Assembly: GCA_024036415.1 (NCBI GenBank)
Contig: JAMWET010000763.1
Location: 12,501-76,500, forward strand
Length of the DNA: 64,000 nucleotides
Origin: Prochilodus magdalenae
Taxonomy: Eukaryota > Chordata > Actinopteri > Characiformes > Prochilodontidae
Reading direction: 5' to 3'
Position 1 is the stretch's first letter. Every line of letters begins with the position of its first letter. The position numbers and the translations under genes were made by a program. The notes under the pieces were generated by a model. It saw nothing but the letters and a program-made list of their open reading frames with translations. It ran no database searches and was not told the origin of the DNA. This document shows, piece after piece, positions 1 to 10,320 of this stretch.

Positions 1-450
1 ACCATGGGTCTGCTTTTCAGCTAGTCTGACCGATTTAAGTCCAGCCCAAGTCGTCATTCACCAGTGAGTATCTCCCCGTGCCACTTAGGGGAACTGTCGG
101 ACTTAGATTTTTCACACTTTTCTGGAGACACCCCCGCCTTTCAGACATTTACAATGCATTTCTGCACCCAATCTGCCACTAGCCTGAATTTTCGGATTTA
201 GTCTTTATTTCTGATAGGTTCATTTAGCACCATGGGGCTGCTTTTCAGCTACACTGACCGATTTAAGTCCACCCCAAGTCGGCATTCACCAGTGAGTATT
301 TCCCTATGCCACTTAGGGGAACCGTCGGACTTAGGTTATTCGCATCTTTCTGGAGACACCCCCGCCCTTTAGAAATCTCCAATGCATGTCTAAGCTCAAT
401 CTCCCAAATCTAATCTACCTGAATTTTGGGACTTAGCCGTTTTTCTGAAG
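1..450. repeat. 228-bp tandem duplication, two copies
   Basis: Two head-to-tail copies of a unit of about 228 bp lie at 1-228 and 229-450. Both open with a segment reading ACCATGGGxCTGCTTTTCAG and share long blocks such as GACCGATTTAAGTCCA and CTGGAGACACCCCCGCC with scattered substitutions. The first copy begins at the window edge, so more units may lie to the left. The array runs directly into the LINE fragment that follows, so it could be a tandemly repeated LINE 5' region or an unrelated satellite into which the LINE fell. No reading frame of note crosses it. Confidence 0.85.
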
Positions 451-510
451 GTTGGGACTTAGTAATTTTTTTCCTGAATGGTGGGACTTAGTCGCTTTTT
501 TCTGATGTTC
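428..510. repeat. Short nested minisatellite, about 26-29 bp unit
   Basis: At the right edge of the second 228-bp copy the motif GGGACTTAG followed by a T-rich run and CTGA is repeated three times, starting near 428, 454 and 483. This looks like local expansion of the tail of the larger unit, because a related GGATTTAGTCTTTATTTCTGA occurs once at the end of the first copy. Confidence 0.7.
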
Positions 511-539
511 CTCCATTTGTTCCAGTTCCCAAGAAACCG

Positions 540-1340
540 GCTATTACCTGCCTGAATGACTACCGCCCTTTTCGCGCTGACATCAACAGCTATGAAGTAC
601 TTTGAGCGGCTGGTCAAAACCCACGTCTGTTCCACGCTTCAAGCCACCACGGACCCTCACCAATTTGCATACTGCTCCAGCAGATCCACAGATCCCCTAG
701 CTCACAGACTTGGGTTTGAACTCTCATCTGTGCAACTGGATTCTGGACTTCCTGACAGGTAGACCCCAGGTAGAGAGAGTGACTGTGTAGCCAGACAGAG
801 ATCCAACATCATCTTCAAGTTTGCTGATGACACCACCATCCTAGGCCTCATCACAGATAGAGATGAGACTACCTACAGAGATGAGGTCAGCGCCCTGTCA
901 GAGTGGCGCTACCACAACAATCTCAGTCTTAACATCAGCAAAACTAAGGAGATGATCGTGGACTACATGAAGCTGCAGAGGGGTGGTCACTCTCCCTTAT
1001 ACATCAATGGAGCTGAAGTGGAGAGGGTCAGCAGTGTTTGGTTCCTTGGGGTACATCTCACCTATGACCTCACCTGGTCACTCAACACCAACAAAAGAGG
1101 TGAGGTCTGTCCGTCAGCGCCACTTCTTCCTGCGAAGGCTCAGGAAGTTTGGTCTGCCTCCTGACATTCTCACTAACTTCTACAGATGCACCATAGAGAG
1201 CATCCTCACGGCCTGCATTACTTTCTGTTATGGCAGCTGTACTGCCTACGACCCCAAGGCCCTAGTTCATCATTGGCAGCAAACTTCCAGACTTGCAGGA
1301 TATCTACCAGTCCCGCTGCTTGACTGGTACTGTAGCCACC
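540..1340 (+). pseudogene. LINE reverse transcriptase pseudogene
   Basis: This is the recognisable RT part of the LINE above. It would have copied LINE RNA into DNA at the target site. The finger region (540-700) is followed abruptly by the NWILDFLTGRP segment at about 738, so the block that carries the first catalytic Asp is lost. A second loss lies between 775 and 790. The FADD active-site box at 820-831 and the thumb region to about 1260 remain. Frames change at least three times, so no functional protein can be made. Open stretches of 68, 70 and 153 codons are pieces of this, not separate genes. Confidence 0.85.
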
Positions 1341-1401
1341 CTGCAACACCAGAGAATCCTGTAATGGGAGTAAAAGGACCTTCACCATTAATGAGACTCA
1401 A

Positions 1402-1426
1402 GAAATTCCAAATGATTTGGAATTTC
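1402..1426. repeat. Perfect inverted repeat, 12-bp arms
   Basis: GAAATTCCAAAT at 1402-1413 and its exact reverse complement at 1415-1426 are separated by a single G. The hairpin lies near the left edge of the AT-rich insertion. Confidence 0.9.
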
Positions 1427-1464
1427 GGTATATTTTTGGGGTAGAATACTTTATCTGAATACAC

Positions 1465-1486
1465 CTAATATCAATTATGATATTAG
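1465..1486. repeat. Perfect inverted repeat, 9-bp arms
   Basis: CTAATATCA at 1465-1473 and its exact reverse complement TGATATTAG at 1478-1486 are separated by ATTA. This is the second hairpin in the same insertion. Confidence 0.9.
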
Positions 1487-2269
1487 TGCAAATTAGCATA
1501 CTTATATTAAGTACAATGAAGTACTACTGAAGAAAAAATATACTTGCAATTATTATATTTATAATATATATGTATTGCACTTATATTTAGCACACAAAAA
1601 CCTAATGTGTTTAAAATGTACTTGCTGAAATTAAAGTACATTTGCAGTACCTTAAAGTATAATTAATTTTTACCTGGGTACGGCCTGTTCCGCAGCATCC
1701 AGGCCAGAACAAACCGGCTAATTAACAGTTTTCACCCACAAGCCATCAGGTTCCTGATTAAGCTGTGAGCCTTTTAACAGTACCACCAATACCACCAATA
1801 CAACTGCACTCAGACACTTTATTATTATTAATACTTTTATATATCACCGCTATCACTTTAAACAACAGGAATAGATATAAATATACATATTAATATTATA
1901 TCTCTGCTCTCTCTCGGACTATCCTCGTCTAATAAATGTACACACCAGAGAATTTCTACAGATCCCTTGTGTATTTTGTGTATATTTGGTGTATTTTGTA
2001 TTTTAATGTTTAGCATGTATATAGTGCTGTAGAGTATCAACCTGAGTTTCACCACAAGCATTTCAATGCATAAATGTCCTGACACGTTGTGCAAATGACA
2101 ACTAAACCTGAAACTTGAAACTTCAACTTGAAACTTCTCTTCTTTCAGCTTAATATTATCATGTGAATGTGACATATATCATCATACATTTTAAAATGAT
2201 AAATATAAACACTGATTCTATATATTATTTCCAACAAAGGAAACTACTCAGAGAAAACAATATGCTTTG

Positions 2270-2665
2270 TTAAAACCAACTATGCCTTGGTAATGCATTA
2301 CTAACATCTATTAAACATTACTAAACAGTTATAAGGTTTTGTTCCTATGCCTGATGTAAAATGAAAACCAATCAGCCTTAGTAAATCACAACTAACATCT
2401 ATTTGTAGTTATCACTTGTATGCTTAAAATGTGTTATTACTTATTAATATTATTAATATAATACTAAGTGGTTGTTCATGTTAAAAAATGCATCACTTTA
2501 TGTAAATTATGTCAACATTTCATGTGAAACCAACATTAATTAATGCAGTTTCATGTTCCCTTAGCATTAGTTGACCATTGTTAATGTATTAGTTCATACG
2601 TTGTTCATGTTAAATAATGCATTAGTTCAAATGTTGGAAACATTTAAGAGAATTATCAAATAACA
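2270..2665. repeat. AT-rich interspersed repeat, hAT-MITE-like
   Basis: The stretch repeats variants of TAATGCATTA, CATTAGTT and TTCATGTTAAATAATGCATT many times. This style of sequence is familiar from short non-autonomous hAT-like elements that are abundant in fish. Related wording reappears near 29541-29745. Clear terminal inverted repeats and a target duplication were not found, so the class is tentative and the ends are approximate. Confidence 0.4.
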
Positions 2666-3765
2666 GGTAACATGTCAAAAAAAAAATGAAAGTGGGGAAA
2701 AGAGAGTAAAAGTTTAAAATAGAAGAAGTCAAAGCCCAAGTGCCCCCCACTATCCCACCAATTTTGAGGTCAACTCCTTTTACCCCATCTCTGTACTATT
2801 GTTATTGCAATTAGACACTCTTTACCAGCGTGGGCCTGAGGAAATGCCAAGTGCTTGTCTAAAACATTTCCGTCACAACTGAAGCAAGGGTGCAGAGTGC
2901 ATGTGTATGTCATTGGCATGCGGTGCATTACTATGCCTCAGCTGTCATCAGGTGGAGGAAAGACCAGCTGTAAATGAGCTGTTTCTCTGGCAACAATAGA
3001 AAGACTGATGCGATAAATTTTTCATTATGTGCCGTCACCACAGATCCTAATCATTTTAAATTGTGCATGTGAAGACCAAGAAGACAACGTCCTTCACAGA
3101 CACGGGGAACTTTTAGAAGTTCTTATTACTGACTCAGTGATCCGTGCTGTGTTTTCCAAGGAGCAGCCCAGTGTTAACATCATCGTAACTATCTGAGACA
3201 GTGTTCTCTAAACCAATATATCTTCGTGTTGGTGCTAGGCCACTTTGGGAAAGTCAATCCAGATGTATTACTTAGGTCTTCTTAATGTGTTATATATACT
3301 TTGACATTCTCTGCAGGGACTTGATACCTTGATAGCATTACAGCTAAAAACTAAAGGCAGTACAACAGACCATCACACACCTGAATAATAAAATGTAGAC
3401 TTACTGCTCTAAAGTGGTTCTTCAAGTGGTTCTTCAAGGGTTCTTCAGTGATGGTTATATATAGACCTATGACAAGTCAAAAAAACATCTGAATGCAACT
3501 AGGCAGTTAAGGAGACAAAAGGTCATTCGAAAGGTTATGGTACTCTAATGTGTTACACAGCAGGGCCAACATTCTCCACAATGGAGAGAACATGCAACCC
3601 AAACAAAAATCTAAGGCTCTGCAGGCCATGCTCACCTCAGATCAAGTGGCACCAAGGAGATTAAAAATCTGTTTCCATGCATGATTTGAGAGCTCATTTC
3701 GTATATACCCAAACACGTTGATGATCCCTATGTAATGAAGTATTTGAATAACAGTGTTTCTGTCA
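2666..3765. other. No gene recognised
   Basis: No reading frame with recognisable domains was seen on either strand. A short local repetition of GTGGTTCTTCAA occurs near 3415-3445. The right end (after about 3500) may include the degraded front half of the Tc1-like relic that is recognisable from about 3770. Confidence 0.5.
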
Positions 3766-3769
3766 TAAA

Positions 3770-4540
3770 GCCATTACAGCATTCCGCAATAAGAACATCA
3801 TACTAGTAGTTGTCACGTCCTGTCTGGTCTTGCCCCTGTTTCTCTCGGTCTTCTGTTTCTGTCTTGTCATGTCCATGTGCCCTTTGTTGTCCTGTTCCAT
3901 GTGCTTCTGTTTGTTTTGGTTTTTGGCTCCTCCTGTGCCCTCTGCCCTCTTGTCAGTACCCTTGCCTGTCCTTGGTTTGTAGCTCCGCCTCTTACCAGGT
4001 GTTCCTTGTTAGTCTTTGTTCACTTATAATCCCTGTAGTCCCCTGTGTTCTTGCTTGGTCTTTTGTCTCCATGTCGGTCATTTGTCTTCATGTCCCTAGA
4101 TTTAGACTCTGTTAGTCGTTTCTGTTTCCCTGTCCTGCAGTAATGTTTAGTTTGTTTCCTAGTGTTTTTGGTTTTGTTTCACCTTGTTGGTGTAACATTA
4201 AATATTTGCACTTGCATCCTGCCTTCTTGTCCCGTCCCTGCATAACAGCAGTGAAACATGGTGCAGGTAGTGTGATGCTGTAGACATGGCTGATAAGAAA
4301 CATGAAATCAACAAGAAAATATCTAGTTATAAGTCTGTGATCTGAAGTTCATATTCAAGACAACAACCCTAAAGCGAAAGAGCAAATCCACCTCTGAATG
4401 CCTCAAAACAAATAAAAGTTTTAGAGTGGCCTATTCCAAGTCTTGATTTTTGGATACAGTGGCAGAACCATGCACAAACAACCACCAATGTGGTTAATTG
4501 TTTCATGTGACATCTGTTTAAAGATGTGTGCCATCTGCTT
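3770..4540 (+). mobile_element. Tc1-like transposase relic, split by a solo LTR
   Basis: Just right of the LTR (from 4251) the plus strand reads VKHGAGSVML, the conserved glycine-rich motif of Tc1 transposases, then a stop. Further on come NNPKAK-like and SGL-like remnants corresponding to the DNDPKHT and EWP regions (about 4350-4450). Just left of the LTR (about 3778-3810) the frame reads a segment ending KNIIL, which is what normally precedes VKHGGG. The relic therefore existed before the LTR inserted. It is full of stops and frameshifts and its outer ends are not defined. Confidence 0.6.
3811..4247 (+). repeat. Solo LTR of an LTR retrotransposon
   Basis: A 437-bp block starts TGTCACGTCC and ends CATAACA, giving the TG...CA ends of an LTR. 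It is flanked by the near-matching 5-bp target duplication GTAGT / GCAGT. A TATAAT-like box lies at about 4024-4030 and an ATTAAA polyadenylation signal at 4197-4202, both in plus orientation. The block is C/T-rich, unlike its surroundings, and no internal retroviral genes lie next to it, so it is best explained as the product of recombination between two LTRs. It is unrelated to the LTRs of the Gypsy element at 6010-12423. A 101-codon open frame inside it has no recognisable features and is rejected as a gene. Confidence 0.75.
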
Positions 4541-6005
4541 GTGAATGGAAAAGTTGTTAATTATTGTTTTGGTCAAGCTTGTGTATCAAGTGCTTTATTA
4601 ATAAACACAGCTTTACAGGCTAAACATCTGAAAGACGTTCTGGCACTCCATACAATGATGTAGAACAATGGTGTAAAAAGTGCAGTGTTCCCGCTATTGG
4701 TTCTCCGTCCACCATCTCCCAACTGCAAAATAGGGACTGAAAGCAGTTTCTCTGATTAAAAGACTTTGCTTTTAAAGTGTACAAATTATGGCCCACTAGT
4801 TTCCATTCATTGCTTTTCTGCAAAAAATAAAATTAATGTAACTTATTTCAGTCTATTTATTAATACTCCCGCTGCAAACATTTGATAATTACAAATGACA
4901 GGTTTTGCCATTAAACTTGATGCAAAATCTATCCATCACAATTCAATGTGTCTAAAGTAATTAAATCTCACTTAGTGAGCAAAGTACTGTCAGTTGCATG
5001 AGTGCATGACTTTCCTAGACCCACAATTCTCAAGCATCCTCCTGGCCACCCAGTCAGGATGGAATGGACTCTTCCAGTGTCTCATTCAGTATCTGATTGA
5101 GTAAACACTACTGTCTTTGCTAAAAACCCACCCGACCTTACTACTTAGAAGAGACTGCTTCCGGGTTGGTTATAGACACTGTCACTAATGAGTCATGGAT
5201 GTATTTCCATAAATCACTTTTGGTGACCTCCTTATATCATCCTTTCATCATTCTGACTCTTGACTCTTGGAAATGATGCAATCAGCTTCTTGACACCACT
5301 TAAAGACAGCCTCAGGGCCAATGATAAAGGGATACAGCAGAGATCAATCCATTCTTGAGTAGCTACAGATTAAAGTGATATAATCAAATACATCTTATTT
5401 CACAAGAGGCTAGGGGGAAAATCAGTGTAAAGTATTGAGAAAATCACTACTGTAGGACCTCTTTGAAAAGAATTTAAATTCATTTTAATTCTTTGAATAG
5501 AAGTTGAATGTAGTCCTGTTCCTTTTTTGAGAGGCTGAGATTAGTTTCTTACTTACCAGCTTCTTACTCGACTTTTGCTGTTCATCATAAATTATGCAGC
5601 TGTTAGCTTAATTGTGTGCCAGCACCTGTTTAAGATGGGGCTGAATAAAAGCTGTGAAACAAGAAACAAAAACTTCATCCTCTTTTCCAAAACGTTCCAA
5701 CTTTTGGTTTTCATTGTACTGTTTTTCCCAAATCATGAACATGATAAATATCTGTGGACATATAGAAAATGTTTCTGAGAACACAGTTTGTGTTGCAGTG
5801 GCTGTGGAGCTGTGTCAGCGTAGCTTAAAGTTTGTAAATAAACTCTTTTTCTCTGATTCTTTTTTTTGGAGTCAACTTCCCATTGCTTGTAAATGAGTGT
5901 AAATTCAATTCAACACACCTCACTTTAAGTTTGTCTTGGCAATTCCTACCACCAACTAGCTTTTTTATGAAAGGCCAATTGTCTTTTGACATGGGTTTCC
6001 AAACT
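4541..6005. other. No gene recognised
   Basis: No domain-bearing frame, RNA gene or defined repeat was recognised. Open frames of 60-80 codons are what chance would give in such AT-rich DNA. Confidence 0.5.
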
Positions 6006-6009
6006 ATAT

Positions 6010-6397
6010 TGTCATGTTTTCGGTTTTGGTTATCGCCACACTGCTAGCATTAGCAACTCAGTACCTTGGACAGTGAGGGTTCACCTTGCCGCTTGATGTG
6101 CTGCTCATCTGGCGGAGATGCTGCGGTTCTTTGGCTGCGTGTGACAGTGGAGGTGTGGAATAAAGGCACACAACAAGGTAGGGTTCACTTTAAGCCTTTA
6201 GTCAGGACCTTCGAGAGCATTACAACAGTTTAGGACTGCCTAGCTCCAGCACCCGAACTTACTTTGGTTCAATGCTAGGGCCATCCGGCAAGTCTCTACA
6301 AACTGTAACTGACTCAACATGTCCGACACCACCTATATATACCGGGTGCTGGATTCTGATTGGCTAAACTGAACATCCCTCCCATACTGCCGTTGCA
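6010..6397 (-). repeat. 3' LTR of the Gypsy element
   Basis: This is the left copy of the LTR, downstream in the element's own orientation. It matches 12045-12423 over nearly its whole length, for example in AGGTGTGGAATAAAGGCACA and CTAGCTCCAGCACCCGAACT. On the minus strand it begins TGCAAC and, if the outer end is at 6010, finishes CATGACA. A pyrimidine run (CCCCCC at 6401-6406, a purine tract on the element strand) lies just inside it and fits the polypurine tract. The outermost 20 bases or so (6010-6027) have no counterpart in the other LTR, so the left boundary could be nearer 6027. Confidence 0.88.
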
Positions 6398-6480
6398 CTA
6401 CCCCCCGTTAGACATCCCTTCAGCATCTAAACATCTAAGAGTCCCTTCAGCATCTAAACATGTTTTTTTTTGTGTTTTTT
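6398..6480 (-). repeat. Polypurine tract and short tandem duplication next to the 3' LTR
   Basis: The minus strand carries a G-rich tract (complement of 6401-6406) beside the LTR, in the place where plus-strand synthesis would be primed. Immediately inside it, CCCTTCAGCATCTAAACAT occurs twice (about 6416-6434 and 6443-6461), a 27-bp-period duplication. A T-rich run follows to about 6485. Confidence 0.65.
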
Positions 6481-6719
6481 TTTTTAACAAATAACAAGCA
6501 ATGTAATAAAGTAAACATGAAACTTTAGCATTAGTAATAATTGCTCTTTAACTAAAGTAAATGTTCAGCTCAGCTTGAGCCAATGGACACTGGGCCTTCG
6601 TGACATGTTGGGTCTCCACTTCCTTACCACCAGGCTTATGGCAGGAGGGCTCGTTAGGACATAAGGTCTGGGTCACTGTTGCAGGCGACCTAAGTTGGTC
6701 TCCATGGTGTTCAGCGTCT

Positions 6720-7789
6720 ATTTCCCTCTTGCCCTAGTGAGTGTCTGAGGCGTTTGATCCATACAGGCACCATGTCAGATGTATAGGGTTGTAGTCGATT
6801 GACTGCAAAAAGCACTGGGCCCAGGCACTTGGTGTAAAGGACCTTTCCAAGGGGCTTGCAACTTTGGGCTCAGGCCTTTCTTCTTTGTGCAACACGGAGG
6901 TGCTCCCTTGCCAACTCATGTGTTTGTCTCAGTTTTTCTTCTAAGCTCTCCACAAATTTAGGGGATGGTGCTCTGTTATCGTCAAGGTGAGTCACTCGGA
7001 ACAAGAGGTCTTGAGGCTGGTACACTACTCTGCCCAACATCGTTCGATTTGGTGTGAACCCTGTGCAAGCATGTGATGAACTTTGATAAGCTGCTGTTAG
7101 CAGTGGGAGGTACTCATTCCAGTCTTGTTGGTTTTTGCCCACATAACATCTTATCATTTGCAGCAGAGTCCTGTTGAACCTCTCCACCTGCCCGTTTGAG
7201 GACGGGCAGGTGTGGTTCGAGTTTTTGTTACCTCTAGCAGGTGACATACTTGAGAAATGAGATCCCTCTCAAAATTCCTGCCTTGGTCAGTATGAATTTC
7301 TAAGGGTGAGCCAAATCATGCGACAAACTCGAACACCAGCTTCTGCACAGTGGTCTCTGCTGTCTGATCTGGTATGGCAAATGCCTCAACACAACGTGTG
7401 AACTGGTCAATTATTACCAGTATGTACTTATTGCCTGAAGTGGAGATGGGAAAGGGGCCTACAACATCCAGACGTAGTTGGTCCATGGGTGCACCAGCCT
7501 GGTACATCTGTAGGGGAACTCTTCCTGTTGGCCCTACAGTCTTGCTTGCTTGACACTGTGGACATTTTTGGATAAAAAGCCTAATATCCCCTCCCATTCC
7601 ATACCACAGAAAGTGCTGTCGGGCTCGGTGTAGTGTTTTACCAACACCAAGGTGACCGGACAGAGCTGGGCTGTGACAAAAATCCATCACCTCTCTGTTG
7701 AGGGACTTGGGCACCAGCAAGCGGAGCTGAGAAAGGGACCCAATGTCACTCTTCCATCTATAATAAAAGACTCCTCCACGTCGCTCCAC
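6720..7789 (-). pseudogene. Gypsy integrase, disrupted
   Basis: Integrase would insert the cDNA into the host genome. The N-terminal zinc-binding region is visible at about 7560-7680 as paired His residues around SGHLGVGKTLHR and then CPQC. The catalytic core begins with LDVVGPFP (first Asp) at about 7465. It continues with TDQG (second Asp, codon at 7286-7288) and GQVERFN (Glu) at about 7185. All three catalytic residues are therefore present. However, an in-frame TGA at 7316-7318 lies where an Arg codon would be expected (consistent with CGA to TGA), and a frame change follows before the Glu motif. The C-terminal tail runs on to about 6720 in another frame. Confidence 0.88.
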
Positions 7790-7948
7790 TTGTGACCAGC
7801 ACAGTCAGTACTTGCGGATGGCTGGGCTCTTAAGGGCAACCTGCTCTTGTTCAGGTATTTCTCCCTCATCCATCCATTGGTGGAGAAGCTCTAAACATTG
7901 ATCTTGCCTCTGTTTATTTTCCAGCTCCTGCTCACTTTACTGGCACAT

Positions 7949-8600
7949 CTAGTTAGCTTGGTGTTTGGTGGACTCTTCACCCGGGTTTTTAGGGCCTAGG
8001 GATGAGCGTGGGAAATTTTCTGGTGCACTGGGCCTTGCTTGAGTCTCTTTGTCCTTTGTCACATGTCTGATGGCAAGTGGTAACACATCATCCACATCAG
8101 TCTTAAATCTAGCCCACTGGTCTTGTAGCTTTCGGCAGTGCGAACATCCACCACAGGACAGTGTCGATACATCTCTCCCAGCTTGGTAGCAGTCACACTG
8201 TGATTGGGCCACCTTTCTGGACAACGCATTACTATGTTGTGGTCCTGGGCGAAGCTCAGTCTGGAAGTCGTACTGGCCTAACTCCTCCAATCACCTTGCC
8301 AGCTGTCCCTCTGGGTGTTTGAATCGGAATAGCCAAGACAGGCTGTTATGGTCAGTTCAAATGAGAAAGCTGCGACCCAGTAGACAATGTCTGAACTGTC
8401 TTGTAAATTTCACCACTGCTAGCAATTCCCGTCTTGTTACACTTGTCTTGTTTAATGTCTTTGAGTTTTCTGCAAGTGAGAGCTGGCGTAGGCTATAACT
8501 TTTTTTCCCCTTGCTGAAGCTGTGAGAGCACTGCCCTGATGCTGCAATTTGAAGCATCAGTATCAAGGATGAAGGTACCTTGAGAGGTTGGGTAGGTGAG
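7949..8600 (-). pseudogene. Gypsy RNase H domain, disrupted
   Basis: RNase H removes the RNA strand during reverse transcription. The start of the domain is FILDTDASN (about 8545-8570) with the first catalytic Asp. A frame change near 8495 leads to TSVTRRELLAVVKF (about 8410-8450), which includes the catalytic Glu. After a stop near 8357 the tail EELGQYDFQTELRPGPQHSNALSR is read at about 8210-8290. A cysteine-rich spacer with CGGCSHC follows toward integrase. At least one frameshift and one stop break the domain. Confidence 0.82.
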
Positions 8601-9823
8601 AATGGGAGCTGTTATCAGGTGCTTTTTTAGCTCATGGAAAGCTGCCTCTTGGGCCTCCCCCCAATGAAACGCTTTGCCTTTTTTCTGGAGCTCATGCAGT
8701 GGGCTACAAATCTGGGAGAAGGACTTCACAAAACGGTGGTAATAATTACATAATCCCAGAAAAGCTTGGAGCTCAGGAAGGCTTCTGGGGCAGTCCCAGT
8801 CGATGATGTCCTGGACCAGCTTGGGATTTGGATGAATTCCTTCCCCACTAATGACATGTCCTATGAACAGAACCTCCTCCTTTAGCAGATGACATTTAGA
8901 TGGCTTCAACTTCAGTCCATATTGATTCATGCGTTTAAAGACCACCTCTGCAGCCCCTAAAGCACTACCTCCATGGCCCTCTGAAAGGTGCTTGGTGCAT
9001 TGCACAGGCCAAAGGGCATTCGTGCATACTCATATAGGCCATATTTAGTGACAAACGCAGTCTTACAGTGGTCCTGTTCATGTACTTCAATCTGCCAATA
9101 CCCACTTTGTAGATCCAGGGTGGAGAAAATGGTGGCACCTTCCAGGGTATAAAGACACGCTTCAATGTTAGGTAGTGGATAAGCATCTTTCAAAGTGAGT
9201 TCATTTAGCTTTCGGTAATCAATACACCATCGAACCCCACCATCTTTTTTTCGGACAAGGACCACTGGTGATGCCCATTCCAAAGTGGAAGGAACTACAA
9301 CGCCTAAACTCAACATTTGCTTGAAGTGTTTCTCCTCCTCTGCCTGGAACCCCAATGGAGTGCAACGGGCTGCTTGTCTGACAGGTTGAGCACCGCCTGT
9401 GTCAATGCAATGTGTCACTGCATTGAAATGACCCAAGTCTCCATCACTCGTGGCAAACACTGACTGGTACTTCAAGAGAAGTAGTAGGAGCTTATCGTCT
9501 TGCTTCTCACTAAGGCAGCTACTAGCTGATGTGAATAGTTCTTGTAAATGGGTTGGAAGACCTAGAACATTGATTTGCTTGCTGTGCCGGCAAACCTGTT
9601 GTAGGAGTCTCCCTTCGCCATGATAGTTGCTTTTTATAGTCTCCAGGTCACTTTGGTCTTGGTTCTCAAGCTTGCATAGGTCTTTGGGGTACAAATCTTG
9701 TAAGGGAAGCATTTCAATAAAAATTCCAAGACAAGTACCTTTGACAAGATGTGTGCTAACACCTGATATGTTGCATAGTCGTACAGGCACTTTTGGCTCC
9801 ATGTTTACAAGAACACTTCCCAA
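8493..9823 (-). pseudogene. Gypsy reverse transcriptase lacking its catalytic YxDD box
   Basis: RT copies element RNA into DNA. The fingers and palm are well preserved at 8960-9330: VLVRKKDGGVRWCIDYRKLN, then FSTLDLQSGYWQIEVHE with the first catalytic Asp, then MPFGLCNAPSTFQRAMEVVL. The reading then hits a stop at 8957-8959 and, in another frame, resumes with AAEVVFKRMNQYGLKLKPSK. The segment normally between these, about 35-40 residues that include the YxDD active site, is absent. The connection region LQAFLGLCNYYHRFVKSFS follows at about 8730-8780. The deletion makes the enzyme catalytically dead, whatever happens at the frameshifts. Confidence 0.92.
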
Positions 9824-10320
9824 GGAAATGTGGGTGCTCTACAAAGCCCCATGGATCACATTCACTCTGTGGAGGAAGGGTCAGAGGCCTTGTTAATAGT
9901 ACCCGAGATATTGCATAACTTTCCCCAGGTCCACCTTTAAATATAGCTGGACACAGGCTTGCCCTTAACAAAGACTTTGGGTCCTCTTTGGACAGTCATG
10001 TTGGCTTTTATCATGAAGTCCTGGATCCTGGAAAAGGATCCTGAATAGGGGCTATATACACTGTCCAGTCCCACACTTTACTACCAATTTTCAGTGCCAC
10101 ATTATAGCCATCAAACACCCCCAGACTCTGCATTGCGCAACAGGCTCTCTTGCTCTCTGATTGGCTTCCTAGGTTTAGCAGCTTATACACTTCTTTGGAC
10201 ATCACAGTGGCTTCGGCTCCTGTATCGACAATAAACATTAAAGGTAAGTGGTTCACCTGAATAAGAATTTGTAGACTTGGCCCTACACTGGTGGCTCTGC
10301 CAACCATAACTACAGATGGG
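9756..10320 (-). pseudogene. Gypsy aspartic protease region
   Basis: The retroviral-type protease would cut the Gag-Pol polyprotein. The active-site motif FIVDTGAEATVM is read at about 10190-10235, followed by a hydrophobic strand-forming stretch to about 10020. The frame is then lost, and the remaining linker to RT is spread over two other frames (9756-9971 and below 9823). Position between the zinc knuckle of gag and the RT is as expected. Only one half-site is needed, because these enzymes act as dimers. Confidence 0.82.

Larger units (their letters stand above)
1345..1678. mobile_element. AT-rich insertion within the LINE copy
   Basis: The LINE coding sequence is interrupted between the segment ending near 1345 and the segment resuming near 1680. 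The interposed DNA of about 330 bp is strongly AT-rich, unlike its flanks, and has no coding potential. It contains two perfect inverted repeats (1402-1426 and 1465-1486) and several AGTAC-containing motifs. This suggests a small non-autonomous DNA element, but I could not define terminal inverted repeats or a target duplication, so the exact ends and class are open. Confidence 0.5.
490..2145 (+). mobile_element. Rex1/L2-type non-LTR retrotransposon, heavily deleted copy
   Basis: Translated fragments in order match a fish non-LTR reverse transcriptase. 540-700 gives the finger motif DYRP-like region, ALTSTAMKYFERLVK and DPHQFAY. 740-770 gives NWILDFLTGRP. 800-1150 gives FKFADDTTILG, LSLNISKTKEMIVDY and FLGVHLTYDLTWS. 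1110-1260 gives a VRQRHFFLRRLRKFGLPP-like stretch and SILTACITFCYG. The coding end resumes after an insertion at 1680-1770 and finishes with a TGA near 1768. The 3' UTR ends at about 2145 with repeats of AAACTTGA, a tail typical of this LINE type. The copy is dead. The palm segment with the first catalytic Asp and the following GxPQG segment are both missing through internal deletions, and several frames are used. The FADD catalytic box (820-831) survives. Confidence 0.88.

Noticed and set aside
1..450. Tandem 228-bp units as a CRISPR-like array
   Set aside because: Only two long diverged copies with no spacer structure, in eukaryotic DNA.
3810..4115. 101-codon open frame with many Cys, Val and Ser
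   Set aside because: It lies in the C/T-rich solo LTR and has no recognisable domain; the composition explains the long frame.
6430..6870. Possible envelope gene in the Gypsy element
   Set aside because: The space between integrase and the 3' LTR is short and holds no long frame, signal peptide or membrane segment.
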